DNA of 6,806 nucleotides from Alphaproteobacteria bacterium (GTDB taxonomy: Bacteria; Pseudomonadota; Alphaproteobacteria; Rhodobacterales; Rhodobacteraceae): the NCBI GenBank assembly GCA_030425945.1, contig JAUHZL010000164.1, positions 1 to 6,806 on the forward strand, written 5' to 3'. The notes under the pieces were generated by a model, which saw nothing but the letters and a program-made list of their open reading frames with translations, searched no databases and was not told where the DNA came from. Below are positions 1-6,086 of this stretch, one piece after another; positions within the stretch are counted from its first letter, which is position 1; the number at the start of each line of letters is the position of its first letter. The position numbers and the translations under genes are program-made.

Positions 1-2
1 CC

Positions 3-161
3 AAGCGCGCTTTCTCGGCCTTCCTGAAGGCCTTCGAGAAGGGCATCATGATCCGCACCACCGGGGACATCATCGCGATGTCGCCGCCGCTGATCATCAC
101 CAAGGACCAGATCGACCAGCTGATCGGCACGCTGGCCGAGGTGCTGGCCGAGATCGACTGA
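3..161 (+). CDS. Omega-amino acid (probably beta-alanine) aminotransferase, C-terminal end only
   Basis: Only the last 52 codons and the TGA stop are inside the window; the start lies upstream. The visible part has the pattern SAFLKAFEKGIMIRTTGD, then SPPLIIT, then a helix ending AEVLAEID. This is the typical C-terminal small-domain end of class III (fold type I) PLP-dependent aminotransferases, where a 'SPPLIIT' strand follows the 'G.m.R..gd.i..sPPL' motif. The PLP lysine and active site are not visible. The gene ends 50 bases before the beta-ureidopropionase gene. Beta-alanine or 3-aminoisobutyrate is the product of that enzyme, so the likely role is transamination with pyruvate or 2-oxoglutarate to malonate (or methylmalonate) semialdehyde. 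The family call is fairly secure. The substrate is inferred from neighbours; another omega-amino acid cannot be excluded. Confidence 0.85.
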   Translation, partial: KRAFSAFLKAFEKGIMIRTTGDIIAMSPPLIITKDQIDQLIGTLAEVLAEID

Positions 162-211
162 TCCGGCCCGCCCGCGCCCCGCACGAGACTGACCTACCGG
201 AAGGACCCCCC

Positions 212-1465
212 ATGAGCACTGCCCCCGGCGAGAACCTCAAGATCAACGGCGACCGCCTGTGGGACAGCCTGATGGAGATGGCGAAGATCGGTCCCGGCAT
301 CGCGGGCGGCAACAACCGCCAGACCCTGACCGACGAGGATGCCGAGGGCCGCGCGCTGTTCCAGCGCTGGTGCGAGGAGGCGGGCTGCACCATGGGCGTC
401 GACACCATGGGCAACATGTTCGCGACGCGCCCGGGCACCGACCCGGACGCGCTGCCGGTCTACGTCGGCAGCCACCTCGACACCCAGCCGACGGGCGGGA
501 AATACGACGGCGTCCTGGGCGTGCTCGGCGGGCTGGAGGTGATCCGCTCGCTGAACGATCTCGGGATTCGCACGAAACACCCGATCGTGGTGACCAACTG
601 GACCAACGAGGAGGGCACGCGCTTTGCGCCCGCCATGCTGGCCTCCGGCGTTTTCGCGGGCAAGCACACGCAGGACTGGGCCTATGACCGGGTCGATGCC
701 AAGGGCAAGCGCTTCGGGGACGAGCTGAAGCGGATCGGCTGGGTCGGGGACGAGCCGGTGGGTTCGCGCAAGATGAAGGCCTTCTTCGAACTGCACATCG
801 AGCAGGGTCCGATCCTGGAAGCCGAGGGCAAGGAGATCGGCGTCGTCACCCACGGGCAGGGCCTGCGCTGGATCGAATGCACGATCACCGGCAAGGAGAG
901 CCACACGGGCTCGACGCCCATGCGCATGCGCAGGAACGCAGGCCGCGGCCTCGCGCTGATCACCGAGCTGGTCCACGAGATCGCGATGAAGAACCAGCCG
1001 AACGCGGTAGGCGCGATCGGGCATATCGACGTCTACCCGAACAGCCGCAACATCATCCCCGGCAAGGTGGTCTGCACCGTCGACATGCGCACGCACCTGC
1101 TCGACAAGCTGAACGGCATGGTGGCCGAGTTCATGGAGAAGGCCCCGGCGCTGTGCGCGGAGATCGGCGTGACCTTCGAGGCGCAGATCGTCGGCCAGTT
1201 CGACCCGCCCGCCTTCGACGAGGGCTGCGTGGGCGCGGTGCGCGCGGCGGCCGAGCGGCTGGGCTACAGCCACATGGACATCGTCTCGGGCGCGGGCCAC
1301 GACGCCTGCTGGATCAACGACCTCTACCCGACGGCGATGATCATGTGCCCCTGCGTCGACGGTCTGAGCCACAACGAGGCCGAGGAGATCAGCCCGGAGT
1401 GGGCCGCGGCGGGGGCGAACGTGCTCTTCCACGCGGTGGTCGAGACGGCGGAGATCGTCGGGTGA
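212..1465 (+). CDS. pydC: Zn-dependent M20-family amidohydrolase, probable beta-ureidopropionase (N-carbamoyl-beta-alanine amidohydrolase)
   Basis: This is a 417-residue cytoplasmic enzyme, the usual full length for the bacterial beta-ureidopropionase, L-carbamoylase and allantoate amidohydrolase group. It hydrolyses N-carbamoyl amino acids to amino acid, CO2 and ammonia. The dinuclear metal ligands of the family can be placed as His88 (SHLDTQPTGGKYDG), Asp99, Glu134 (TNEEGTRF), His195 (ELHIEQGP) and His387 (LSHNEAEE). Glu133 is the expected general base. Substrate and dimer-lid residues are also present: His231 in SHTGSTPM, Asn280, Arg293 in DMRT, and His363 in GAGHDA. The ATG start is preceded by GGAAGGA at 199-205. 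A dihydropyrimidinase gene follows downstream and an aminotransferase lies upstream, which favours N-carbamoyl-beta-alanine as substrate. Hydantoin-type L-carbamoylase or allantoate activity cannot be separated by motif alone. Synonyms in use include hydC and hyuC. Confidence 0.9.
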   Translation: MSTAPGENLKINGDRLWDSLMEMAKIGPGIAGGNNRQTLTDEDAEGRALFQRWCEEAGCTMGVDTMGNMFATRPGTDPDALPVYVGSHLDTQPTGGKYDGVLGVLGGLEVIRSLNDLGIRTKHPIVVTNWTNEEGTRFAPAMLASGVFAGKHTQDWAYDRVDAKGKRFGDELKRIGWVGDEPVGSRKMKAFFELHIEQGPILEAEGKEIGVVTHGQGLRWIECTITGKESHTGSTPMRMRRNAGRGLALITELVHEIAMKNQPNAVGAIGHIDVYPNSRNIIPGKVVCTVDMRTHLLDKLNGMVAEFMEKAPALCAEIGVTFEAQIVGQFDPPAFDEGCVGAVRAAAERLGYSHMDIVSGAGHDACWINDLYPTAMIMCPCVDGLSHNEAEEISPEWAAAGANVLFHAVVETAEIVG

Positions 1466-1470
1466 GACAA

Positions 1471-1525
1471 GGCCGGGGGGCGCTGCCCCCCGGACCCCCC
1501 GGAGTATTTGGGCCAGGAAGAAGGA
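1471..1525 (+). repeat. GC-rich hairpin element of the Rhodobacteraceae intergenic type
   Basis: The intergenic stretch contains a perfect 9-bp inverted repeat, CCGGGGGGC / GCCCCCCGG, at 1473-1493 with a three-base GCT loop. A second C-run (1495-1500) follows and could pair with the same G-run in an alternative fold. The stretch continues as GGAGTATTTGGGCCAGGAAG. The whole block resembles a dispersed element that I recall next to many genes in Rhodobacter- and Paracoccus-like genomes; this cannot be tested for copy number here. There is no T-run after the stem, so it is not a canonical Rho-independent terminator. It may act as an attenuator, an mRNA-stabilising hairpin, or simply a repeat. 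Its right end supplies the ribosome binding site of the next gene. Confidence 0.65.
1515..1525 (+). promoter_or_regulatory. Ribosome binding site that decides the GTG start at 1532
   Basis: AGGAAGAAGGA lies six bases before a GTG codon at 1532. The same frame is open further upstream to a TTG at 1508, but that codon lies inside the repeat block and has no Shine-Dalgarno sequence in front of it. The GTG is therefore preferred. Confidence 0.7.
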
Positions 1526-1531
1526 CGAAAC

Positions 1532-1861
1532 GTGAGCGGCGCAGCGGCGGCGGAGAGCATCAAGGCGGAGATCCGGGCGCGCATCGCGGCCGAGATCGCC
1601 TCGGCTGCGCCCGGCGGCGACCCGGTGCGCGCGCGCGAGCTGGCGGCCTTCGAGGCGGCGGTGATCGAGCCCTTCCCGACCACGGTCAATTTCTCGGGCG
1701 GGTTCCAGCAGACCTGCTGGTCGGTCACCCGGTCGGACGGCGCCTACCGCGTCGTCTACATGCCGAAGGCCGAGTATTTCGCGCTGACCGTCGAGAGCGA
1801 CTTCGGACCGCTCGACATCGGCGTCCACGGGCCCGCGATGGGCTGTTTCGCAAGCGTTTGA
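1532..1861 (+). CDS. Unrecognised 109-residue protein between beta-ureidopropionase and dihydropyrimidinase
   Basis: I do not recognise a family for this protein. Residues 1-45 are Ala/Glu/Arg-rich and should form a helix or two. Residues 47-109 look like several beta strands, with the run NFSGGFQQTCWSV, a second strand around YRVVYMP, and a Gly-rich end (FGPLDIGVHGPAMGCF). There is no signal peptide, no membrane segment, and only two cysteines (Cys62 and Cys105), so it is probably a small soluble cytoplasmic protein. Codon use is GC-ending like its neighbours. The GTG start has a good ribosome binding site, and the stop lies 13 bases before the dihydropyrimidinase ATG, so it was very likely translated as part of this operon. 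The position between two consecutive pathway enzymes suggests a role in pyrimidine degradation, perhaps as an accessory or regulatory subunit. That is inference only. Confidence 0.75.
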   Translation: MSGAAAAESIKAEIRARIAAEIASAAPGGDPVRARELAAFEAAVIEPFPTTVNFSGGFQQTCWSVTRSDGAYRVVYMPKAEYFALTVESDFGPLDIGVHGPAMGCFASV

Positions 1862-1874
1862 GGGAGAGGACCCC

Positions 1875-3332
1875 ATGGGCAGCACGGTCATCAGGAACGG
1901 AACCATCGTCACCGCCGATCTGAGCTTTTTGGGCGATGTGCTGGTCGAGAACGGGATCATCACCGCGATCGGGGACAACCTCGGCGGCGACACCGAGCTG
2001 GATGCGACCGGCTGCTACGTGATGCCGGGCGGGATCGACCCGCACACGCACCTGGAGATGCCCTTCATGGGCACCTATTCCAGCGACGATTTCGAGAGCG
2101 GCACCCGGGCGGCGCTGTCGGGCGGCACCACGATGGTGGTCGACTTCGCGCTGCCCTCGCCGGGGCAGGGGCTGCTCGACGCGATCCAGATGTGGGACAA
2201 CAAGTCAACGCGGGCCAACTGCGACTACTCGTTCCACATGGCGGTGACCTGGTGGGGCGAGCAGGTCTTCACCGAGATGGAGACCGTGGTGAAGGACCGC
2301 GGCATCAACACGTTCAAGCACTTCATGGCCTACAAGGGCGCGCTGATGGTGCAGGACGACGAGATGTTCGCCTCGTTCCAGCGGGTCGGCGAACTGGGCG
2401 GCATCGCGATGGTCCATGCCGAGAACGGCGACGTTGTGGCGGACCTGCAGGCGAAGCTCCTGCGCGAGGGCAATACCGGGCCGGAGGCGCATGCCTATTC
2501 CCGCCCGCCGCAGGTCGAGGGCGAGGCCGCGAACCGCGCGATCATGATCGCCGACATGGCTGGCGTGCCGCTCTATATCGTGCATGTCTCCTGCGAGGAG
2601 GCGCACGAGGCGATCCGGCGCGCGCGCCAGCAGGGCAAGCGGGTCTGGGGCGAGCCGCTGATCCAGCACCTGACGCTGGACGAGAGCGAGTATTTCCACC
2701 CCGACTGGGACCATGCCGCGCGCCGCGTGATGTCGCCGCCCTTCCGCAACGCCAAGCACCAGGAAAGCCTGTGGCACGGGCTGATGGCGGGCTCGCTGTC
2801 GGTGGTGGCGACCGATCACTGTGCCTTCACGACCGAGCAGAAACGCTATGGCGTGGGCGATTTCACCAAGATCCCGAACGGCACAGGCGGGCTCGAGGAC
2901 CGGATGCCGATGCTCTGGACCCATGGCGTGGCGACCGGGCGGCTGACCCCGGAAGAGTTCGTCGCGATCACCTCGACCAACATCGCGAAGATCCTGAACT
3001 GCTACCCGCGGAAGGGCGCGATCCGGGTCGGCTCGGACGCCGACATCGTCGTCTGGGACCCGAAGAAATCGAAGACGATCAGCGCCGGGACCCAGCAATC
3101 CGCCATCGACTACAACGTCTTCGAGGGCAAGACCGTGACCGGCCTGCCGCGCTTCACGCTGACCCGCGGCCATGTCGCGGTGCATGACGGCGAGATCCGC
3201 ACGCAGGAGGGGCACGGCAAGTTCGTCAAGCGAGGGCCGGTGACGCCGATCAACACGGCGCTGTCGACCTGGAAGGAACTGACCGCGCCGCGGCCGGTCG
3301 AGCGCAGCGGCATTCCCGCCAGCGGCGTCTGA
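1875..3332 (+). CDS. hydA: Dihydropyrimidinase (D-hydantoinase family)
   Basis: This 485-residue enzyme of the cyclic amidohydrolase superfamily is full length for the family. It opens the ring of 5,6-dihydrouracil or dihydrothymine to give the N-carbamoyl-beta-amino acid, in the cytoplasm. The binuclear metal site is complete: His57 and His59 in GGIDPHTHLEMPF, the lysine expected to be carboxylated, Lys148, in NTFKHFMAYKG, His181 in MVHAEN, His237 in YIVHVS, and Asp314 in ATDHC. Tyr153 (AYK), Ser287 (MSPPF) and Asn335 (IPNGTGG) match the substrate-binding tyrosine, serine and asparagine of characterised hydantoinases. The ATG is preceded by GGGAGAGGA at 1862-1870. Hydantoinase activity is possible as a side reaction, but the flanking genes favour the reductive pyrimidine pathway. 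Confidence 0.95.
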   Translation: MGSTVIRNGTIVTADLSFLGDVLVENGIITAIGDNLGGDTELDATGCYVMPGGIDPHTHLEMPFMGTYSSDDFESGTRAALSGGTTMVVDFALPSPGQGLLDAIQMWDNKSTRANCDYSFHMAVTWWGEQVFTEMETVVKDRGINTFKHFMAYKGALMVQDDEMFASFQRVGELGGIAMVHAENGDVVADLQAKLLREGNTGPEAHAYSRPPQVEGEAANRAIMIADMAGVPLYIVHVSCEEAHEAIRRARQQGKRVWGEPLIQHLTLDESEYFHPDWDHAARRVMSPPFRNAKHQESLWHGLMAGSLSVVATDHCAFTTEQKRYGVGDFTKIPNGTGGLEDRMPMLWTHGVATGRLTPEEFVAITSTNIAKILNCYPRKGAIRVGSDADIVVWDPKKSKTISAGTQQSAIDYNVFEGKTVTGLPRFTLTRGHVAVHDGEIRTQEGHGKFVKRGPVTPINTALSTWKELTAPRPVERSGIPASGV

Positions 3333-3378
3333 CGCGCAGCCCCCACCCGGACCCCGGACGAAAGGACGACCCCAGCCC

Positions 3379-4221
3379 ATGCTCAGTCAGGACGAGATCG
3401 ACGGCTTCGCGGAGGAGGGCGGGGTCTCGCCCGCCGCCCCCGCGCGGGAGGTGGCGATCAGCGCCCGCGACGTGTCGCTGGTGTTCCAGACCGGCGACGG
3501 TCCGGTGCAGGCGCTGAAGGACGTCACGCTCGAGATCGGCAAGGGCGAGTTCGTCTCGTTCATCGGGCCGTCGGGCTGCGGCAAGACCACCTTCCTGCGC
3601 GCGGTGGCGGCGCTGGAGCACCCGACGAGCGGCCAGCTCCTGGTGAACGGGATGACGCCCGACGCCGCCCGGCAGGCGCGCGCCTATGGTTACGTGTTCC
3701 AGGCGGCCGGCCTCTACCCGTGGCGGACGATTGCGAAGAACGTCTCGTTGCCGCTGGAAATCATGGGGTTTTCCAAGGAGGAGCAGGCGAGCCGCGTGGC
3801 CCGCGTGCTGGAGATGGTCGAGCTGACCGGGTTCGAGAAGAAGTTCCCTTGGCAGTTGTCGGGCGGCATGCAGCAACGCGCCTCGATCGCCCGCGCGCTG
3901 GCCTTCGACGCCGACATCCTGCTGATGGACGAGCCCTTCGGCGCGCTCGACGAGATCGTGCGCGACCGGCTGAACGAGCAGCTTCTGGCGCTCTGGCGGC
4001 GCACCGGCAAGACGATCGGCTTCGTGACGCACTCGATCCCGGAGGCGGTCTTCCTGTCCACCAAGATCGTCGTGATGAGCCCGCGTCCGGGCCGGATCAC
4101 CGACGTGATCGACAGCCCGCTGCCGCCCGAGCGGCCGCTGGAAATCCGCGACAGTCCCGAGTTCATCGAGGTCGCGCACCGGGTGCGCGAGGGCCTGCGG
4201 GCCGGGCATCTCGATGAGTGA
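3379..4221 (+). CDS. ABC transporter ATP-binding protein, NitT/TauT (nitrate/sulfonate/pyrimidine) class
   Basis: This 280-residue peripheral ATPase would power the two permeases downstream. The nucleotide-binding motifs are intact and in order: Walker A GPSGCGKTT at 63-71, Q-loop Gln108 in YVFQAAGLYPWRT, signature LSGGMQQR at 160-167, Walker B ILLMDEP with catalytic Glu185, D-loop GALD at 188-191, and H-loop His218 in VTHSIPEAVFL. The 'LYPWRT' and 'HSIPEAVFLS' sequences are typical of the TauB/SsuB/NrtD type. About 25 residues precede the ATPase core, including MLSQDEIDGF. The chosen ATG has AAAGGA at 3361-3366, a rather long 12-base spacing. An in-frame GTG at 3451 would remove the extension but has no spaced ribosome binding site. 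The gene starts 46 bases after dihydropyrimidinase, which suggests import of a pyrimidine or related compound. The substrate is inferred. Confidence 0.92.
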   Translation: MLSQDEIDGFAEEGGVSPAAPAREVAISARDVSLVFQTGDGPVQALKDVTLEIGKGEFVSFIGPSGCGKTTFLRAVAALEHPTSGQLLVNGMTPDAARQARAYGYVFQAAGLYPWRTIAKNVSLPLEIMGFSKEEQASRVARVLEMVELTGFEKKFPWQLSGGMQQRASIARALAFDADILLMDEPFGALDEIVRDRLNEQLLALWRRTGKTIGFVTHSIPEAVFLSTKIVVMSPRPGRITDVIDSPLPPERPLEIRDSPEFIEVAHRVREGLRAGHLDE

Positions 4222-4310
4222 GAGGGCGGGTCGATGAGCACCGTACGCCGTGTCGGTTTCACGTCGGTATCCGGTCGGTGCGCCCGTCGGTGCCGGGCCG
4301 GGGCACGGCG

Positions 4311-4814
4311 ATGGCTGAGGCGGCGGTGACCCTTCCTCCGATCCGCCGCGCCGTGGCCGCGGACGGGCCGGCCTGTGCCCGCATCGTCGCGGGCTGGCTG
4401 GCCGAGAAGGACTGGATGCCCGGGGATGCGCCGGACGAGGCGGCGCTGGCCGAGATCCTGTCCAGGGGCCTGCCCGCGCGCGAGGCCTGGGTGATCGGCG
4501 ACCCGGTGGCGGGTTACCTGTCGTTCGAGCCGGAGACCGCGACGATCCACGGCCTCTACGTCGGGGCGCGGGGCCGGGGATACGGCAAGGCGCTGATCGA
4601 CCGGGTCAAGGCGGGGCGGGACTTCGTCCAGCTCTGGACCCATGGGCCCAACACCGAGGCGCATCGTTTCTACGCCCGCGAGGGCTTCGTGCCCGTCGAG
4701 ACCCGGCCCGAGGGGCGGGGCGACGGGGTGCCGGAAATCAGGATGGCATGGCACCGGACCTCCGGGACGCCGCAGGACACAGGTTCAGGTGAGGAGCAGA
4801 GCGATCACGAATGA
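4311..4814 (+). CDS. GNAT-family N-acetyltransferase
   Basis: The 167-residue protein has the acetyl-CoA-binding GNAT core. The beta4/alpha3 region reads IHGLYVGARGRGYGKALIDRVK in essence, with the Q/RxxGxG pyrophosphate loop as R87-G-R-G-Y-G92. It is followed by the motif B helix NTEAHRFYAREGF around 114-126. The N-terminus (PPIRRAVAADGPACARIVAGWL) is the usual first strand and helix. The substrate is unknown. The frame is open upstream to a GTG at 4218, which would give 198 residues, and also has a GTG at 4290. I chose ATG 4311 because the GNAT fold begins directly after it, but its ribosome binding site is weak. The stop overlaps the next start as ATGA. A link to pyrimidine catabolism is not obvious; it may be a passenger gene or may modify a catabolite or amine. 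Confidence 0.82.
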   Translation: MAEAAVTLPPIRRAVAADGPACARIVAGWLAEKDWMPGDAPDEAALAEILSRGLPAREAWVIGDPVAGYLSFEPETATIHGLYVGARGRGYGKALIDRVKAGRDFVQLWTHGPNTEAHRFYAREGFVPVETRPEGRGDGVPEIRMAWHRTSGTPQDTGSGEEQSDHE

Positions 4815-5140
4815 CCGGGGGCTCTTTGGTGTGGCTTGGCGCCACGATGGGTGTCTTCCTGAGCGCGAGCGCCGCGCTGAGGGCCTATGTCGGGGGCACC
4901 GGCTGGGGCATGCTGGGGGGCGCGCTGCTGCTCTACTCGCTCGGCAACCTGATGATGGTGCGGCTGATGCGCGAAAGCGGCATGGCCATCGCCATCTCGG
5001 TGTCGGCGGTGCTGCAACTGGTGGCCGCGACGCTGATCGCGGTGCTGCTCTTCGCCGAGCGGCCGATGCCGCTGCAATGGGCCGGGATCGTGCTGGGCGT
5101 GGTCGCGGTGGCGCTGATCGTCTGGCCAGCGGCGCGCTGA
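4811..5140 (+). CDS. Small four-helix membrane protein of SMR/EamA (drug/metabolite transporter) type
   Basis: The 109-residue protein has four hydrophobic segments at about 5-23, 32-50, 58-81 and 88-106, the layout of small multidrug resistance proteins and of half-size EamA domains. The third and fourth helices carry the typical motif of the superfamily, LLFAERPMPLQWAGIVLGVV, with Glu83 at the end of helix 3. The membrane-embedded glutamate of helix 1 that is essential in EmrE/SugE proteins is missing; by my alignment the matching position is hydrophobic (Phe16). It is therefore not a typical proton-coupled drug pump and could work as part of a heterodimer or do something else. The ATG overlaps the stop of the acetyltransferase gene (ATGA), implying translational coupling. 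It ends 25 bases before the permease gene. Confidence 0.75.
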   Translation: MTGGSLVWLGATMGVFLSASAALRAYVGGTGWGMLGGALLLYSLGNLMMVRLMRESGMAIAISVSAVLQLVAATLIAVLLFAERPMPLQWAGIVLGVVAVALIVWPAAR

Positions 5141-5150
5141 GGACCGGGGC

Positions 5151-5158
5151 AGGGGAGG
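5151..5158 (+). promoter_or_regulatory. Strong ribosome binding site of the first permease
   Basis: AGGGGAGG lies seven bases before the ATG at 5166. It supports that start and indicates independent, efficient initiation after the preceding small membrane-protein gene. Confidence 0.65.
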
Positions 5159-5165
5159 CCGGGGC

Positions 5166-6086
5166 ATGATCCGAAACGCACTTGCCGTCCTGACCGTGGT
5201 CGCCGGGCTGGTGGCGCTCTGGTATTTCGCCGCGATGCCGATGAACATCCACACCGCCCTGACCGAGGCCGAGCGCGCCGGGGCGGTGATCGACCCGCCC
5301 TCCGCCGCCGAGCGGCGCGACCTCGGGGGCGTCGGCCTGCTGCTGCGCAACCCCGAGCACGCGCTGGCAACCTTCGGGCAGGAGCGTCCGCGCCTGCCGG
5401 TGCCGCACCAGGTGGTCGAGGAGCTGTGGAAGACGACGGTCGGGGTGCGGGTCACCTCGAAGCGGAGCCTCGTGAACCACGGCTGGGTGACGTTGTCGGC
5501 GACCCTGCTCGGGTTCGGGATCGGCACGCTGGCCGGGATCGCGCTGGCGGTGGGGATCGTCCACAATCGGGCGATGGACATGAGCGTAATGCCCTGGGCC
5601 ATCGCCAGCCAGACGATCCCGATCCTGGCCATCGCGCCGATGATCATCGTCGTGCTGAACTCGGTCGGGTTGCAGGGGCTGATCCCGAAGGCGATGATCT
5701 CGGCCTATCTCAGCTTCTTCCCGGTCGTCGTGGGCATGGTGGCGGGGCTGCGCAGCCCGGACACCAGCCAGATCGACCTGATGCACACCTATTCCGCCAG
5801 CCCGTCGCAGACCTTCTGGAAGCTGCGGCTGCCGGCCTCGCTGCCGTTCCTCTTCGCCTCGCTCAAGGTCGGGGTCGCGGCCAGCCTGATCGGCGCCATC
5901 GTCGGCGAGTTGCCGACCGGCGCGGTCGAGGGGCTGGGCGCGCGCCTGCTGGCGGGCAGCTACTACGGCCAGACCATCCAGATCTGGTCGGCCCTGTTCG
6001 GGGCGGCGATCCTTGCCGCGGCCCTCGTGGCCATCGTCGGGCTGGTCGAGCGGCTGATGCTCGGGCGCATGGGGATGGCGCGATGA
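5166..6086 (+). CDS. ABC transporter permease, NitT/TauT class (first of two)
   Basis: This 306-residue inner-membrane protein belongs to the BPD_transp_1 group. Predicted helices lie at about 5-24, 108-132, 140-163, 172-195, 232-250 and 273-295. The cytoplasmic coupling (EAA) loop is at about 204-235, with DLMHTYSASPSQTFWKLRLPA and the conserved Gly around 236-243. The sequence 'LPVPHQVVEELW' at 77-88 matches the usual 'LPSP..v...l' start of the family domain. Between helix 1 and that point there are about 50 extra residues (27-76), rich in Glu, Ala and Arg, probably periplasmic. The start has a strong ribosome binding site. The stop overlaps the next permease start (ATGA), so the two subunits are probably made in equal amounts and form a heterodimer. 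Family certain; substrate inferred from neighbouring pyrimidine genes. Confidence 0.9.
   Translation: MIRNALAVLTVVAGLVALWYFAAMPMNIHTALTEAERAGAVIDPPSAAERRDLGGVGLLLRNPEHALATFGQERPRLPVPHQVVEELWKTTVGVRVTSKRSLVNHGWVTLSATLLGFGIGTLAGIALAVGIVHNRAMDMSVMPWAIASQTIPILAIAPMIIVVLNSVGLQGLIPKAMISAYLSFFPVVVGMVAGLRSPDTSQIDLMHTYSASPSQTFWKLRLPASLPFLFASLKVGVAASLIGAIVGELPTGAVEGLGARLLAGSYYGQTIQIWSALFGAAILAAALVAIVGLVERLMLGRMGMAR

Noticed and set aside
1473..1493. Rho-independent terminator
   Set aside because: The stem is strong but no T-run follows, and the next genes continue on the same strand with short gaps, so a full terminator is unlikely.
877..1923. 348-codon + strand frame running out of phase through three genes
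   Set aside because: Its translation is Arg/Gly/Pro-rich without motifs and it crosses the hairpin repeat and two gene junctions; the phase with metal ligands is the other one.
194..1993. Long open frame of 599 codons on the minus strand
   Set aside because: It lies antisense to beta-ureidopropionase and the next two genes, has Arg/His/Asp-rich low-complexity translation, and spans intergenic gaps. This is typical of an antisense shadow in GC-rich DNA.
2205..4209. Further long minus-strand frames opposite dihydropyrimidinase and the ABC ATPase
   Set aside because: Their translations show no motif and are biased in composition, while the + strand frames carry complete catalytic motifs.
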